From positions 1 through 27,405 of the IMG/VR virus record IMGVR_UViG_3300006224_000034: a stretch of DNA of 27,405 bases. The stretch is one strand, 5' to 3'. Shown piece after piece: positions 15,169 to 21,434 of this stretch. A model generated the notes under the pieces. The model ran no database searches. It saw only the letters and a list, made by a program, of their open reading frames with translations, and was not told where the DNA came from. The stretch is from a virus. Made by a program: the position numbers and the translations under genes. The stretch's first letter is position 1, and each line of letters opens with the position of its first letter.

Positions 15169-16611
15169 TTATTCATAAAGTATTGTCCACCTAGAGGTAG
15201 TCGCAGTCGTTACTATCGTCAAACCAATATTAAAGGGGATACCTTTTAAATCCAGAGAGCCTGTAGAGTTTGGGGTCATTATGAGAATAACTTTACCCGA
15301 TGCCGCCGTATTATCATACAGAGTTATTATCCCCGTATTATCCCCATATACTATTCCATGTAAGTTTCCAGCCCCAATTTTTAAAGTGACTCCTGCGGTA
15401 ACACCTGACTGGAAAAAACTGATAGGCTGTGTTGCTGCAATACCATATTTCATTACAGAAGCACTAAATATATTGACAACTACGTTTGTCGCCAATCCAT
15501 TCGCATTCGTGCTCGTGATACTTATTGGTAAATCTAGTGTGGAAGACCAAGCACTATTAAAATGTACATGATGAGCAATCACCCCATCTACCAAAAAATA
15601 AACATCACTTAAGCTATAAATTATTTGGTAGTTATGCTCCAAAATATCCAGTATGACTGAGCTTCCATATCTGCCATTGTAATTACCGTTGAGTGTACGA
15701 CTTGTTTCTACACCTCCTTTACGTGTAACAACTGCGGATTGCGTGCCAGATATCTCCCAGAATGCTCCATCATTAGCCGTGAATACACCTGTTCGTCGAG
15801 TATTATTTACTACCCCTAAATCAGGTAGTTGTAATTTACAGCTAAACTTATTTATCTGCTCAGTAACGTATCGGGCTGTTTGGACTGAAGTTAGTGATAC
15901 AGCGTTATTCGCAGTCGTTCCTGTAGCAACTATAAGTGTACCATTTGTAGGCGCTACTGTGCCCCCAGTTCCGGTAACCGCTGTCCAAAAATTAGTGTCT
16001 AATGTAGAGCCGGGAAAAGCTGAACCTATCAAGCGATAGGTCGGTACTGAGAGCACTTCACCAAATGGCGATAACTGCTGAAGGAATCCATTGGCATCTT
16101 GAGAGGATTCTATAGCAACCTGTAAATTACCCTCTTGATTAAGTGATCTAGGCAACGAGGATATAATAGGCACCCCGATAGTTTGAATCCTTAAGTAAGT
16201 AGTTGGCGCTGACCCTATATTAATAAAGCGGACACGATAATACGAAGATACAAGCTGAACTGTATTACCATTACCTATACCGGGATAAACTGTATAGCTG
16301 TCTGAAATATCCCAATTTGTTCCGTCAGGGCTTTGCTCAATATAAATAATTCCAAGCTGGTCTGTTTTTACTGTGTACTGAACAGCAGTATAGGCTAAAT
16401 CGGGGGTAGCTGCCCCCACAAAACTAGCCCCTATAGCAAGATTAGCTACCGTACTATTTGATGGGTCAACATCTAAATTCTGACCAACCATCACCGCACC
16501 ACCGGCAGCTGCGCCTTCTACAAGGAGTGCCCCCGTGGTGGAATTGGCCAGCACCAGCACATCGGCTTTGCTCGGTGTGCTACTTTTAGCGGTTAATACA
16601 TGCATACTCAT
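15169..16611 (-). CDS. Virion structural protein, 480 aa, fibre-like
   Basis: A 480-residue protein rich in Ser, Thr, Gly and beta-strand patterns. The N-terminal segment includes YTVKTDQLGIIYIEQSPDGT followed by NWDISDSYTV, a sandwich-like module. The centre (FWTAVTGTGGTVAPTNGTLI, FWEISGTQSAVVTRKGGVET) looks like a jelly-roll. The C-terminus (LHGIVYGDNTGIITLYDNTA, ASGKVILIMT, IVTTATTSRWTILYE) repeats the ending of small phage virion proteins I have seen. It could be a fibre or surface protein. It follows the first gene of the unit by 12 bases. The start is one of two close ATGs (16611 and 16605). Confidence 0.75.
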   Translation of the reverse strand: MSMHVLTAKSSTPSKADVLVLANSTTGALLVEGAAAGGAVMVGQNLDVDPSNSTVANLAIGASFVGAATPDLAYTAVQYTVKTDQLGIIYIEQSPDGTNWDISDSYTVYPGIGNGNTVQLVSSYYRVRFINIGSAPTTYLRIQTIGVPIISSLPRSLNQEGNLQVAIESSQDANGFLQQLSPFGEVLSVPTYRLIGSAFPGSTLDTNFWTAVTGTGGTVAPTNGTLIVATGTTANNAVSLTSVQTARYVTEQINKFSCKLQLPDLGVVNNTRRTGVFTANDGAFWEISGTQSAVVTRKGGVETSRTLNGNYNGRYGSSVILDILEHNYQIIYSLSDVYFLVDGVIAHHVHFNSAWSSTLDLPISITSTNANGLATNVVVNIFSASVMKYGIAATQPISFFQSGVTAGVTLKIGAGNLHGIVYGDNTGIITLYDNTAASGKVILIMTPNSTGSLDLKGIPFNIGLTIVTTATTSRWTILYE

Positions 16612-16623
16612 TAGAGTAATCTC

Positions 16624-17289
16624 TTAAGCAATACGGCTGAATGTATACGCCGTTGCACTGGAAAACATCAGTCTGAAACAACCTTGGCCAGTTACACCAT
16701 TGGGAACGGTTAATAGACCAGAACCACCAGCTTCTGCTGCGGCCAGTGCCGAAAGAATACCATTAACAGCAACTACCATAGTGACAGTATTGGCACCGGC
16801 AGTATTATCAATGTAGAGGTCAAAAATAGTGCCTTGAACTGCCCCTAATTCGGTTCCGAGAAGGGTTCCGGTGGGTAGGGTAAGCGCTGTGGCTGCTGCT
16901 GACGTAGAAGTGATATAGCCGGTCGCCACTTGTGCAGCAGTAAGCACTGCATCAGCATTAGCCGCTGTTGGTGTATGGGTATTAACTGGATTAGCAATCT
17001 TGGGAGTACCGGTTATTGTTGGCGATACTGAGGCAACAAGAGAGGTTCCTGTACCGGTCTGAGTACCACTAACCAGACCTTTTGAGGCATCGGTGAATAC
17101 TGGCAATGAGGCAGTAAGGGAAGATAAAATTGGTTTTGCGGTAAGTGTGACAACGCCCGTGAATGTTGATGTTGTATTAACAAGAAGGGTGGTGACGGTT
17201 AGGCCGGTCGGGAGTGTGACGTTGCCGGTGATATCTCCGACAAAGCCTGCTGCTGAATAGACGGGCCCCGAAAAATGTGATGCTGCCAT
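16624..17289 (-). CDS. Virion structural protein, first gene of the second virion unit
   Basis: A 221-residue protein beginning MAASHFSGPVYSAAGFVGDI, then TGNVTLPTGLTVTTLLVNTT. The N-terminus is typical of small phage surface proteins, and DLYIDNTAGANTVTMVVAVN with VTGQGCFRLMFSSATAYTFS ends it in a jelly-roll-like way. The ATG at 17289 has GGAG 8 bases upstream; a TTG six codons earlier has no ribosome-binding site. It is the first gene of the minus-strand unit, with a 5' hairpin directly before the ribosome-binding site and a candidate promoter about 90 bases upstream. The exact role is unknown. Confidence 0.78.
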   Translation of the reverse strand: MAASHFSGPVYSAAGFVGDITGNVTLPTGLTVTTLLVNTTSTFTGVVTLTAKPILSSLTASLPVFTDASKGLVSGTQTGTGTSLVASVSPTITGTPKIANPVNTHTPTAANADAVLTAAQVATGYITSTSAAATALTLPTGTLLGTELGAVQGTIFDLYIDNTAGANTVTMVVAVNGILSALAAAEAGGSGLLTVPNGVTGQGCFRLMFSSATAYTFSRIA

Positions 17290-17301
17290 GATGGCTACTC
17301 C

Positions 17302-17333
17302 ATACAAAGAGATTCGCCTTAGAGTCTTTGTAT
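17302..17333 (-). promoter_or_regulatory. 5' UTR hairpin before first gene of the virion unit
   Basis: Perfect 9-bp arms (17302-17310 and 17325-17333, ATACAAAGA / TCTTTGTAT) with a 14-base loop. On the minus transcript it ends right beside the GGAG ribosome-binding site. No U-run follows, so it is probably an mRNA-stabilising or translation-control stem. Confidence 0.6.
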
Positions 17334-17381
17334 AGTCTGCTGGAACAGTCGCTAAGGCTTAAAGTTTCCAGAATTTCCTTC

Positions 17382-17412
17382 ATTATATACTCCAAATTTT
17401 TATACCATTCAA
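17382..17412 (-). promoter_or_regulatory. Candidate minus-strand promoter
   Basis: TATAAT at 17387-17382 is a perfect -10 box. TTGAAT at 17412-17407 is a four-of-six -35 box at a slightly long 19-base spacing. It points toward the virion unit starting at 17289. The -35 lies inside the small dyad at 17402-17419. Confidence 0.45.
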
Positions 17413-17419
17413 GTGGTAT
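17402..17419. promoter_or_regulatory. Dyad between divergent promoters, candidate operator
   Basis: ATACCA-N6-TGGTAT, perfect 6-bp arms. It covers the minus-strand -35 and ends 5 bases before the plus-strand -35, so a bound regulator could affect both promoters. Confidence 0.4.
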
Positions 17420-17424
17420 TTTAT

Positions 17425-17452
17425 TTGACATACTTCCAATCTCCGCTATACT
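17425..17452 (+). promoter_or_regulatory. Sigma70-type promoter of the PEP-CTERM cassette
   Basis: TTGACA at 17425-17430 (perfect) and TATACT at 17447-17452 (five of six) at 16-base spacing. Transcription is expected to start near 17460. It reads into a structured leader and then the PEP-CTERM gene. This is the strongest promoter match seen in the window. Confidence 0.72.
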
Positions 17453-17459
17453 TCAAATC

Positions 17460-17563
17460 GTTATCTCTGTACCAGCGTGAACTGTTAAAGAAATAGCTTA
17501 AAACCTATTAAACTAAAGCCTCGTCCTCGACCGTGTTCACGCATAGTCTACGAGGCTTTTTTT
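17460..17563 (+). ncRNA. Candidate leader RNA or small RNA with pseudoknot
   Basis: From the predicted start near 17460 to the terminator end at 17563 is about 104 nt with no convincing gene. GCGTGAAC (17475-17482) is the exact reverse complement of GTTCACGC (17535-17542), which lies in the loop of the terminator hairpin, so an 8-bp pseudoknot or a competing fold is possible. A weak GCTT/AAGC pairing (17496-17499 with 17516-17519) would overlap the terminator's left arm. It could be a free small RNA or an attenuator for the PEP-CTERM gene. It does not match a riboswitch class I can name. Confidence 0.5.
17515..17563 (+). terminator. Intrinsic terminator/attenuator upstream of the PEP-CTERM gene
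   Basis: Perfect 10-bp stem AAAGCCTCGT / ACGAGGCTTT (17515-17524 with 17550-17559), 25-base loop, then seven T's (17557-17563). It lies between the promoter and the start codon at 17588, so full transcription of the gene requires read-through or a regulated alternative fold. Confidence 0.7.
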
Positions 17564-17587
17564 ATGTCTTATTTTTGAGGTAATTAA

Positions 17588-18334
17588 ATGAAACTATTAC
17601 GACCCGCTCTGTTAATCGGTTTACTACTTGCCAGTAGTGCCCAAGCCGCGCCTATCTCCTTCACCAATATTTTTAATGGCTCATTGTCGTCGTGGCAAAC
17701 GGTAGGCACCGTTGATGATAGTATTGCTGATGCTCCGAATGGCCCTGATACACAATTCACTTTATTGAATCTAACCGGTCTTGCCGCTACTGATGCCCAG
17801 TGGATTAATGTAACCATTCAGGAAGCTCATTCTGGCTTATCAGATGTTTTGTATAACGTGGTGTTTACCCCTAACGTAACCAGTGCGGCAAGCCCATTTT
17901 TTGCTACTAGCGGCTACACAAATGGCTTAAGCTCTATTGGCTATCAAGTGACCGCACTAAAGAATGAGTTTCTTGCCAGTGTCCGTTTAGATGTCAATGC
18001 AGCTGGGGCAACCGCTACTGAAAGTGATGTTACTACTCTATCTGATGTGTCGCTGGCTAACCCTGCTTTTCTGACATTAACCAGCTTGGGTGGTCAGCCT
18101 GACCCAATATCTCCCCCCGGCTCTCACATTAACTTCTCACCTCGCAAAACCGTTTTCGTAAATAATTCCTTTGATGCGAATGGCGGTCTGATCAATTCTG
18201 TAAGCAATCAGTTCGATGTTCATACTGTTCCTGAGCCAGCAATTCCCTTATCTTTGGGTCTTGGTTTAATTGGCTTGGGTTTTATGAAAAATAAGAGTAA
18301 GCTATCTGCTAACACTCAGGTGTCTCTCGCGTAA
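17588..18334 (+). CDS. Secreted PEP-CTERM sorting-signal protein (phage moron)
   Basis: A 248-residue plus-strand gene with GAGG 7 bases before its ATG. The N-terminus MKLLRPALLIGLLLASSAQA is a classic Sec signal peptide, cut near residue 20. The C-terminus has VPEP (214-217), then a hydrophobic span AIPLSLGLGLIGLGFM (218-233) and a basic KNKSK, the tripartite PEP-CTERM signal recognised by exosortase. An extra tail of about ten residues follows. The mature body, with many Asn, Thr and Ser, has no recognisable enzyme motif. In bacteria PEP-CTERM proteins are processed and exported with exopolysaccharide, as in floc-forming and biofilm species. No exosortase is in the window, so a host enzyme would be needed. 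Its own promoter, leader and terminator mark it as a moron. Confidence 0.85.
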   Translation: MKLLRPALLIGLLLASSAQAAPISFTNIFNGSLSSWQTVGTVDDSIADAPNGPDTQFTLLNLTGLAATDAQWINVTIQEAHSGLSDVLYNVVFTPNVTSAASPFFATSGYTNGLSSIGYQVTALKNEFLASVRLDVNAAGATATESDVTTLSDVSLANPAFLTLTSLGGQPDPISPPGSHINFSPRKTVFVNNSFDANGGLINSVSNQFDVHTVPEPAIPLSLGLGLIGLGFMKNKSKLSANTQVSLA

Positions 18335-18342
18335 TATCTTTC

Positions 18343-18392
18343 AGCCCAAACCATTATGAGCTTATCCTCGTAATGGTTTGGGCTTTTTTTTT
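18343..18392 (+). terminator. Strong intrinsic terminator after the PEP-CTERM gene
   Basis: Perfect 14-bp stem AGCCCAAACCATTA / TAATGGTTTGGGCT (18343-18356 with 18371-18384), extendable by a wobble and two more pairs, then nine T's (18384-18392). It closes the PEP-CTERM cassette nine bases after its stop codon. Confidence 0.93.
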
Positions 18393-18404
18393 GTTTGAGG
18401 CTTT

Positions 18405-18605
18405 ATGAATATATTAAAGCTGTTAGGGCTGGAACCAGATACCCCGTTAATATTCCATCGGAATAATGTATGGCCTGATATTCAACGCGAATATCCCGAC
18501 CCAAAACGACCGGGTTTAGTCTTTACAGTCCCCCCAGAACATGTCCTACTATGCCCATTTGAAATCGAGAGACTTCAACAGGAGTGGGACGCTAAAAACC
18601 TTTAG
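18405..18605 (+). CDS. Small accessory protein, 66 aa
   Basis: A 66-residue plus-strand gene with GAGG close to its ATG. It begins MNILKLLGLEPDTPLIFHRN and contains DPKRPGLVFTVPPEHVLLCP and FEIERLQQEWDAKNL. No family is recognised. It starts 12 bases after the U-run of the PEP-CTERM terminator, so it depends on read-through or an unseen promoter. The next gene follows after 10 bases, so the two form one unit. Confidence 0.65.
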   Translation: MNILKLLGLEPDTPLIFHRNNVWPDIQREYPDPKRPGLVFTVPPEHVLLCPFEIERLQQEWDAKNL

Positions 18606-18615
18606 GAGATTTATT

Positions 18616-18831
18616 ATGGCAGACGGCCCCGGAATTTATGATTTTATCTGTACTCAAGTCAGAGAACAGACAAGTGCCAAAGGTGTTGTTATTCTAATTA
18701 TTGATGGCGCTATAGGCAGCGGGTTTTCAGTCCAGACTTCAAGCCTTGAACTGAATGATGCCCTACCCGCTGTACTTGAAGACATGGCTCGCCAAATACG
18801 TGAAACCGGCTTTGAGACTACTGAAGATTAA
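18616..18831 (+). CDS. Small phage protein, 71 aa
   Basis: A 71-residue protein beginning MADGPGIYDFICTQVREQTS, with a central VVILIIDGAIGSGFSVQTSS and helical ending LPAVLEDMARQIRETGFE. It resembles small conserved phage proteins of unknown function. The ATG at 18616 has AGGAG 7 bases upstream; a longer frame from 18541 overlaps the preceding gene and is less likely. It is the last plus-strand gene before the convergent endonuclease. Confidence 0.75.
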   Translation: MADGPGIYDFICTQVREQTSAKGVVILIIDGAIGSGFSVQTSSLELNDALPAVLEDMARQIRETGFETTED

Positions 18832-18838
18832 ATGGACT

Positions 18839-18866
18839 ATCGACACTTAGTTGTCTGAGTGTCGAT
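18839..18866. other. Hairpin between convergent genes
   Basis: ATCGACACTTAG / CTGAGTGTCGAT pair over 12 positions with one wobble and a TTGT loop. It lies between the plus-strand stop (18831) and the minus-strand stop (18875). No U-run follows on either side, so it is not a standard intrinsic terminator but may stabilise both RNA ends or stop read-through. Confidence 0.6.
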
Positions 18867-18874
18867 GTTCTGCG

Positions 18875-20332
18875 TTATTTACTCCATATCCATTTCTGAC
18901 TGCCTACTCCGTGGATTTTTGACCATCCTGCTTCTGTACAGATTTCATTTTCTGTTTTAGTCGGGGCATAAAACTTGTTTAACTGATGTTTGGGTTCAGC
19001 CAGTTTATGCTTCTGAACAGAATATCTCGGTATGCGCTTAACCTCTCCTTTAGGTACCCACCAATAATCAGGCTCTGTTATGCTAGCTAATGTAAAACCA
19101 GTAGCTTCGTAAAGCTTTCCATCACCATAACGAAGGTCACAGTAACTGATTATCTCGTTTGGGTCTACCTCAGTCTTAAACTGCTTTAAAAGCCTTGAAA
19201 AACCTCCCTGAACCCGACCGGTAGAAGCATATCGGGTTACTTCCCATCTACCCTCTACTTTAGCTCCTGTCATTGCCCCAGACCTTGCCTTTCCAAAAGT
19301 AGCCACAGCCACTATGTTTTCTTCGTCTTTCAGGGCATAGCAGTAAGACGCAACACCAGCACCTTGTATGTGTGTGGCTACCAAGAAAGGACGCGCCTCA
19401 GACATAGGGATTTGGCTTAATTTCAGCTTTCTTGCTTGATACTGTGGGGCTTTACCAATAAAGGCTAACAACCGATTCTTAACAATGTCTTGCTTATCCA
19501 GCCACTCATCCTCAAATATCTGAACCAAACGAATCCCGGCTTTGTTGGCCGCTTCGTATTTTTCGCGGTGGTAGTTACTGTGAGTGCGAGGGGATGAGTG
19601 CCAGTATAGACCATGATATTCAATACCCATCTTAAATTCAGGAAGGTAAATATCGATTTCTTTTGGGGCTATGATTTGCCGGTTGCGCCGCTCAACTACA
19701 GTGTATTGGGCCAAGAAGTCTGCTATGGCTTCCTCATCCTGTGATTTCATATTCCCACATTTATTACAAGTTATTTGGCCAGATAAATGATTTACCGGCC
19801 TCTGCATATTGGTCCCATGCTCACAAGTTACAGCAACTGTTGGCATCTGCATATTACTCCACTCTACAGCTTCATAAGTAAACTTATCTGGATGTATTGC
19901 TTGTGCCCTTTCTTTAAATACCTCAAATGTTAGTTGCTTTGATTTCCGTATTTTAGAACCCTTGCATTTCGGGCAACCCTGCTTACCTCTAAAATGATTA
20001 TCTGGAGACTGAAAGAACTCTCCATGAACAGAACACCCAATACTTACTTTTAAGTCTTTACCAATATATTTAACTTTAGAGTAGTCATATAAATCTCCAT
20101 GAATAGATTTGAACCTATCTACCCAGTCTGCCCCTCGGCCAACACATTTAGAGCATCCAGACCCTCTACTTGTAAAGCTTGTGGGGACTATGAAAAATGA
20201 CCCATGCTCTCTACATATAACTTCCACTGGAACCTTTGCAGCTTTATATACCAACTTGGAATAATCATATTTCTTCCCATGAATAGCCAGAACTCTACTC
20301 ATGTAATCTTCTTGGGTTATTAATTTTGGCAT
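18875..20332 (-). CDS. Vsr/EDxHD-like homing endonuclease with three zinc modules
   Basis: A 485-residue protein. It has three repeated Cys/His modules: C40, H43, C60xxC63; C100, H103, C120xxC123; C170, H172, C189xxC192. The first two carry the KYDYSKLVY / LYDYSKVKY core. A nuclease domain follows (about 195-290) with KEIDIYLPEFKMGIEYHGLY, where E225, D227, E238, H240 and H245 fit the Vsr/EDxHD active-site pattern of phage homing endonucleases such as I-Bth0305I. The C-terminus (about 300-430), with ATFGKARSG, GRWEVTRYAS and ISYCDLRYGDGKLYEATGF, is a separate domain of unknown role often found behind such nucleases. The ribosome-binding site is AGGAG. It ends in a convergent junction. Confidence 0.85.
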   Translation of the reverse strand: MPKLITQEDYMSRVLAIHGKKYDYSKLVYKAAKVPVEVICREHGSFFIVPTSFTSRGSGCSKCVGRGADWVDRFKSIHGDLYDYSKVKYIGKDLKVSIGCSVHGEFFQSPDNHFRGKQGCPKCKGSKIRKSKQLTFEVFKERAQAIHPDKFTYEAVEWSNMQMPTVAVTCEHGTNMQRPVNHLSGQITCNKCGNMKSQDEEAIADFLAQYTVVERRNRQIIAPKEIDIYLPEFKMGIEYHGLYWHSSPRTHSNYHREKYEAANKAGIRLVQIFEDEWLDKQDIVKNRLLAFIGKAPQYQARKLKLSQIPMSEARPFLVATHIQGAGVASYCYALKDEENIVAVATFGKARSGAMTGAKVEGRWEVTRYASTGRVQGGFSRLLKQFKTEVDPNEIISYCDLRYGDGKLYEATGFTLASITEPDYWWVPKGEVKRIPRYSVQKHKLAEPKHQLNKFYAPTKTENEICTEAGWSKIHGVGSQKWIWSK

Positions 20333-20365
20333 CGGCTATGTCTCCTAATTATTGAAAGAGATTTT

Positions 20366-20394
20366 ATTATATACCAAAGAGTTTATTTACGGAA
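20366..20394 (-). promoter_or_regulatory. Weak promoter candidate for the endonuclease
   Basis: TATAAT at 20371-20366 (minus strand) is a perfect -10 box about 35 bases before the endonuclease start. The -35 position (TTCCGT at 17-base spacing) is poor and falls in the most divergent repeat unit. Confidence 0.3.
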
Positions 20395-20450
20395 GGGTTT
20401 ATTTACAAAAGAGTTTATTTACAAAAGAGTTTATTTACAAAAGAGTTTAT
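20377..20450. repeat. Tandem 16-bp repeat, four copies plus a partial one
   Basis: Units of AAGAGTTTATTTACAA at 20377-20392, 20393-20408, 20409-20424 and 20425-20440, then ten bases of a fifth (20441-20450). The first ends GG in place of AA, and the second has GGG in place of GAG. The strict 16-bp spacing lies between the capsid terminator and the endonuclease start. It could be a set of protein-binding sites, an origin-like element or simple slippage. Confidence 0.85.
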
Positions 20451-20462
20451 TGTTTAAGGCAT

Positions 20463-20486
20463 AAAAAAGCCTCCCGAAGGAGGCTT
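20463..20486 (-). terminator. Intrinsic terminator after the major capsid gene
   Basis: On the minus strand AAGCCTCC-TTCG-GGAGGCTTTTTT: a GC-rich stem (20469-20474 with 20479-20484), UUCG loop, then six U's. It lies 26 bases after the capsid stop and ends the capsid transcript. Confidence 0.9.
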
Positions 20487-20511
20487 AGTTTTACATACAA
20501 GCTAGATAGAA

Positions 20512-21423
20512 TCAGGCCCCGGGGCTGGAATACGCACCCAAACTGTCGCTGAAACCGAACGAATATCTTTCGCGCGCCTTATATCTGCTGTTCCCCGACT
20601 CAAAATCACCATCCATGCCGGTTGTTAACGGAGCCCGAACGAACATTTTAAGACCATTCGGAACGTCAGTAGTCAACATCCAAGCGTTGGTGTCAGTGAA
20701 AAAGTGGTTGATCTTGTAGCCTTCGGGGATTGACCCGTTGTTTACTATCGCATTTATGTCGTTGTCGGTCGTTCCAACACGAAGTTGGGTTTCCAGTAAA
20801 CGGGTAGCAACGAATTGTAAGGCAGGAGGAAGCACCAGTTTTTTCGGTTTAGCAGCGATTAAAAGTCCGCGTTCGTCTGTCCACGCTGCGATTTGAATCA
20901 CAGCAGCTTCCAGTGAGGTTTCGTTTAAATCAGCAGCCACAGCCGGGGTATTGGAGTTAAATCCACCACCAACCAGAGGATGAAGGGTAGAGAATAATGC
21001 CACGCCATCACCACCCGGATAAGCAGCGGAGAAGCCGTTATTGATAACAGCTGCGCCTTTTACTTGTTTGGTGTAGGCCATGGCACGCGCCAATGCTTTT
21101 GTGTAGCGAGCAGAGAGAGAATCATAAAGGTTATCTTCTATCGCTTCCTCGGTTAAAGCAAAACCGAGAGCAATTGTTTCGTGATTGTAGCGGGCTGTCC
21201 ATGCTTCCTGCGCGTTGTCATATTGAATGGCAGCGCCTTCATATTTGACGGGAGCGGCAGAAAAGCCTGACAGTTTTGTTTCTTCTTCAAAACTACGTTC
21301 GGAAGATTCAATTTCGTAAATCTCTTTATGCTCTTCGCCGTAACGAGCATATTCCAGACCAAACAGAGCGTTTAGACCCGGTAGTAGTTCTTTGAGAAGT
21401 TGTGAACGGGAAATAGCAGCCAT
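20512..21423 (-). CDS. Major capsid protein
   Basis: A 303-residue protein with the sequence pattern of major capsid proteins in podovirus-like marine and freshwater phages. It includes LNALFGLEYARYGEEHKEIY, EEETKLSGFSAAPVKYEGAA, AWTARYNHETIALGFALTEE, AIEDNLYDSLSARYTKALAR and AMAYTKQVKGAAVINNGFS. The later INAIVNNGSIPEGYKINHFF and FVRAPLTTGMDGDFESGNSR are also characteristic. An HK97-type fold is expected from this family. It has a strong ribosome-binding site (TAGGAG), is preceded by the 283-residue virion protein, and is the last gene before a strong terminator, as usual for a highly expressed capsid gene. Confidence 0.93.
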   Translation of the reverse strand: MAAISRSQLLKELLPGLNALFGLEYARYGEEHKEIYEIESSERSFEEETKLSGFSAAPVKYEGAAIQYDNAQEAWTARYNHETIALGFALTEEAIEDNLYDSLSARYTKALARAMAYTKQVKGAAVINNGFSAAYPGGDGVALFSTLHPLVGGGFNSNTPAVAADLNETSLEAAVIQIAAWTDERGLLIAAKPKKLVLPPALQFVATRLLETQLRVGTTDNDINAIVNNGSIPEGYKINHFFTDTNAWMLTTDVPNGLKMFVRAPLTTGMDGDFESGNSRYKARERYSFGFSDSLGAYSSPGA

Positions 21424-21434
21424 GACATATACTC

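Noticed and set aside
17177-17431. 84-codon minus-strand frame starting MSNKIPLEWYKNLEYIMKEI
   Set aside because: It runs 113 bases into the 221-residue virion gene in another frame, overlaps both divergent promoters, and its second half looks like a frame shadow. A short functional N-terminal peptide cannot be fully excluded.
17518-17556. tRNA-like acceptor stem around GCCTCGT...ACGAGGC
   Set aside because: The length is about 39 bases, with no anticodon or T arm; the following U-run marks it as a terminator.
20377-20450. CRISPR array
   Set aside because: The 16-bp units are directly adjacent without spacers and no cas gene is present.
20352-20552. Plus-strand frame through the 16-bp repeats
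   Set aside because: The protein simply translates the tandem repeat and then the antisense of the capsid end; there is no ribosome-binding site logic and it crosses the capsid terminator.
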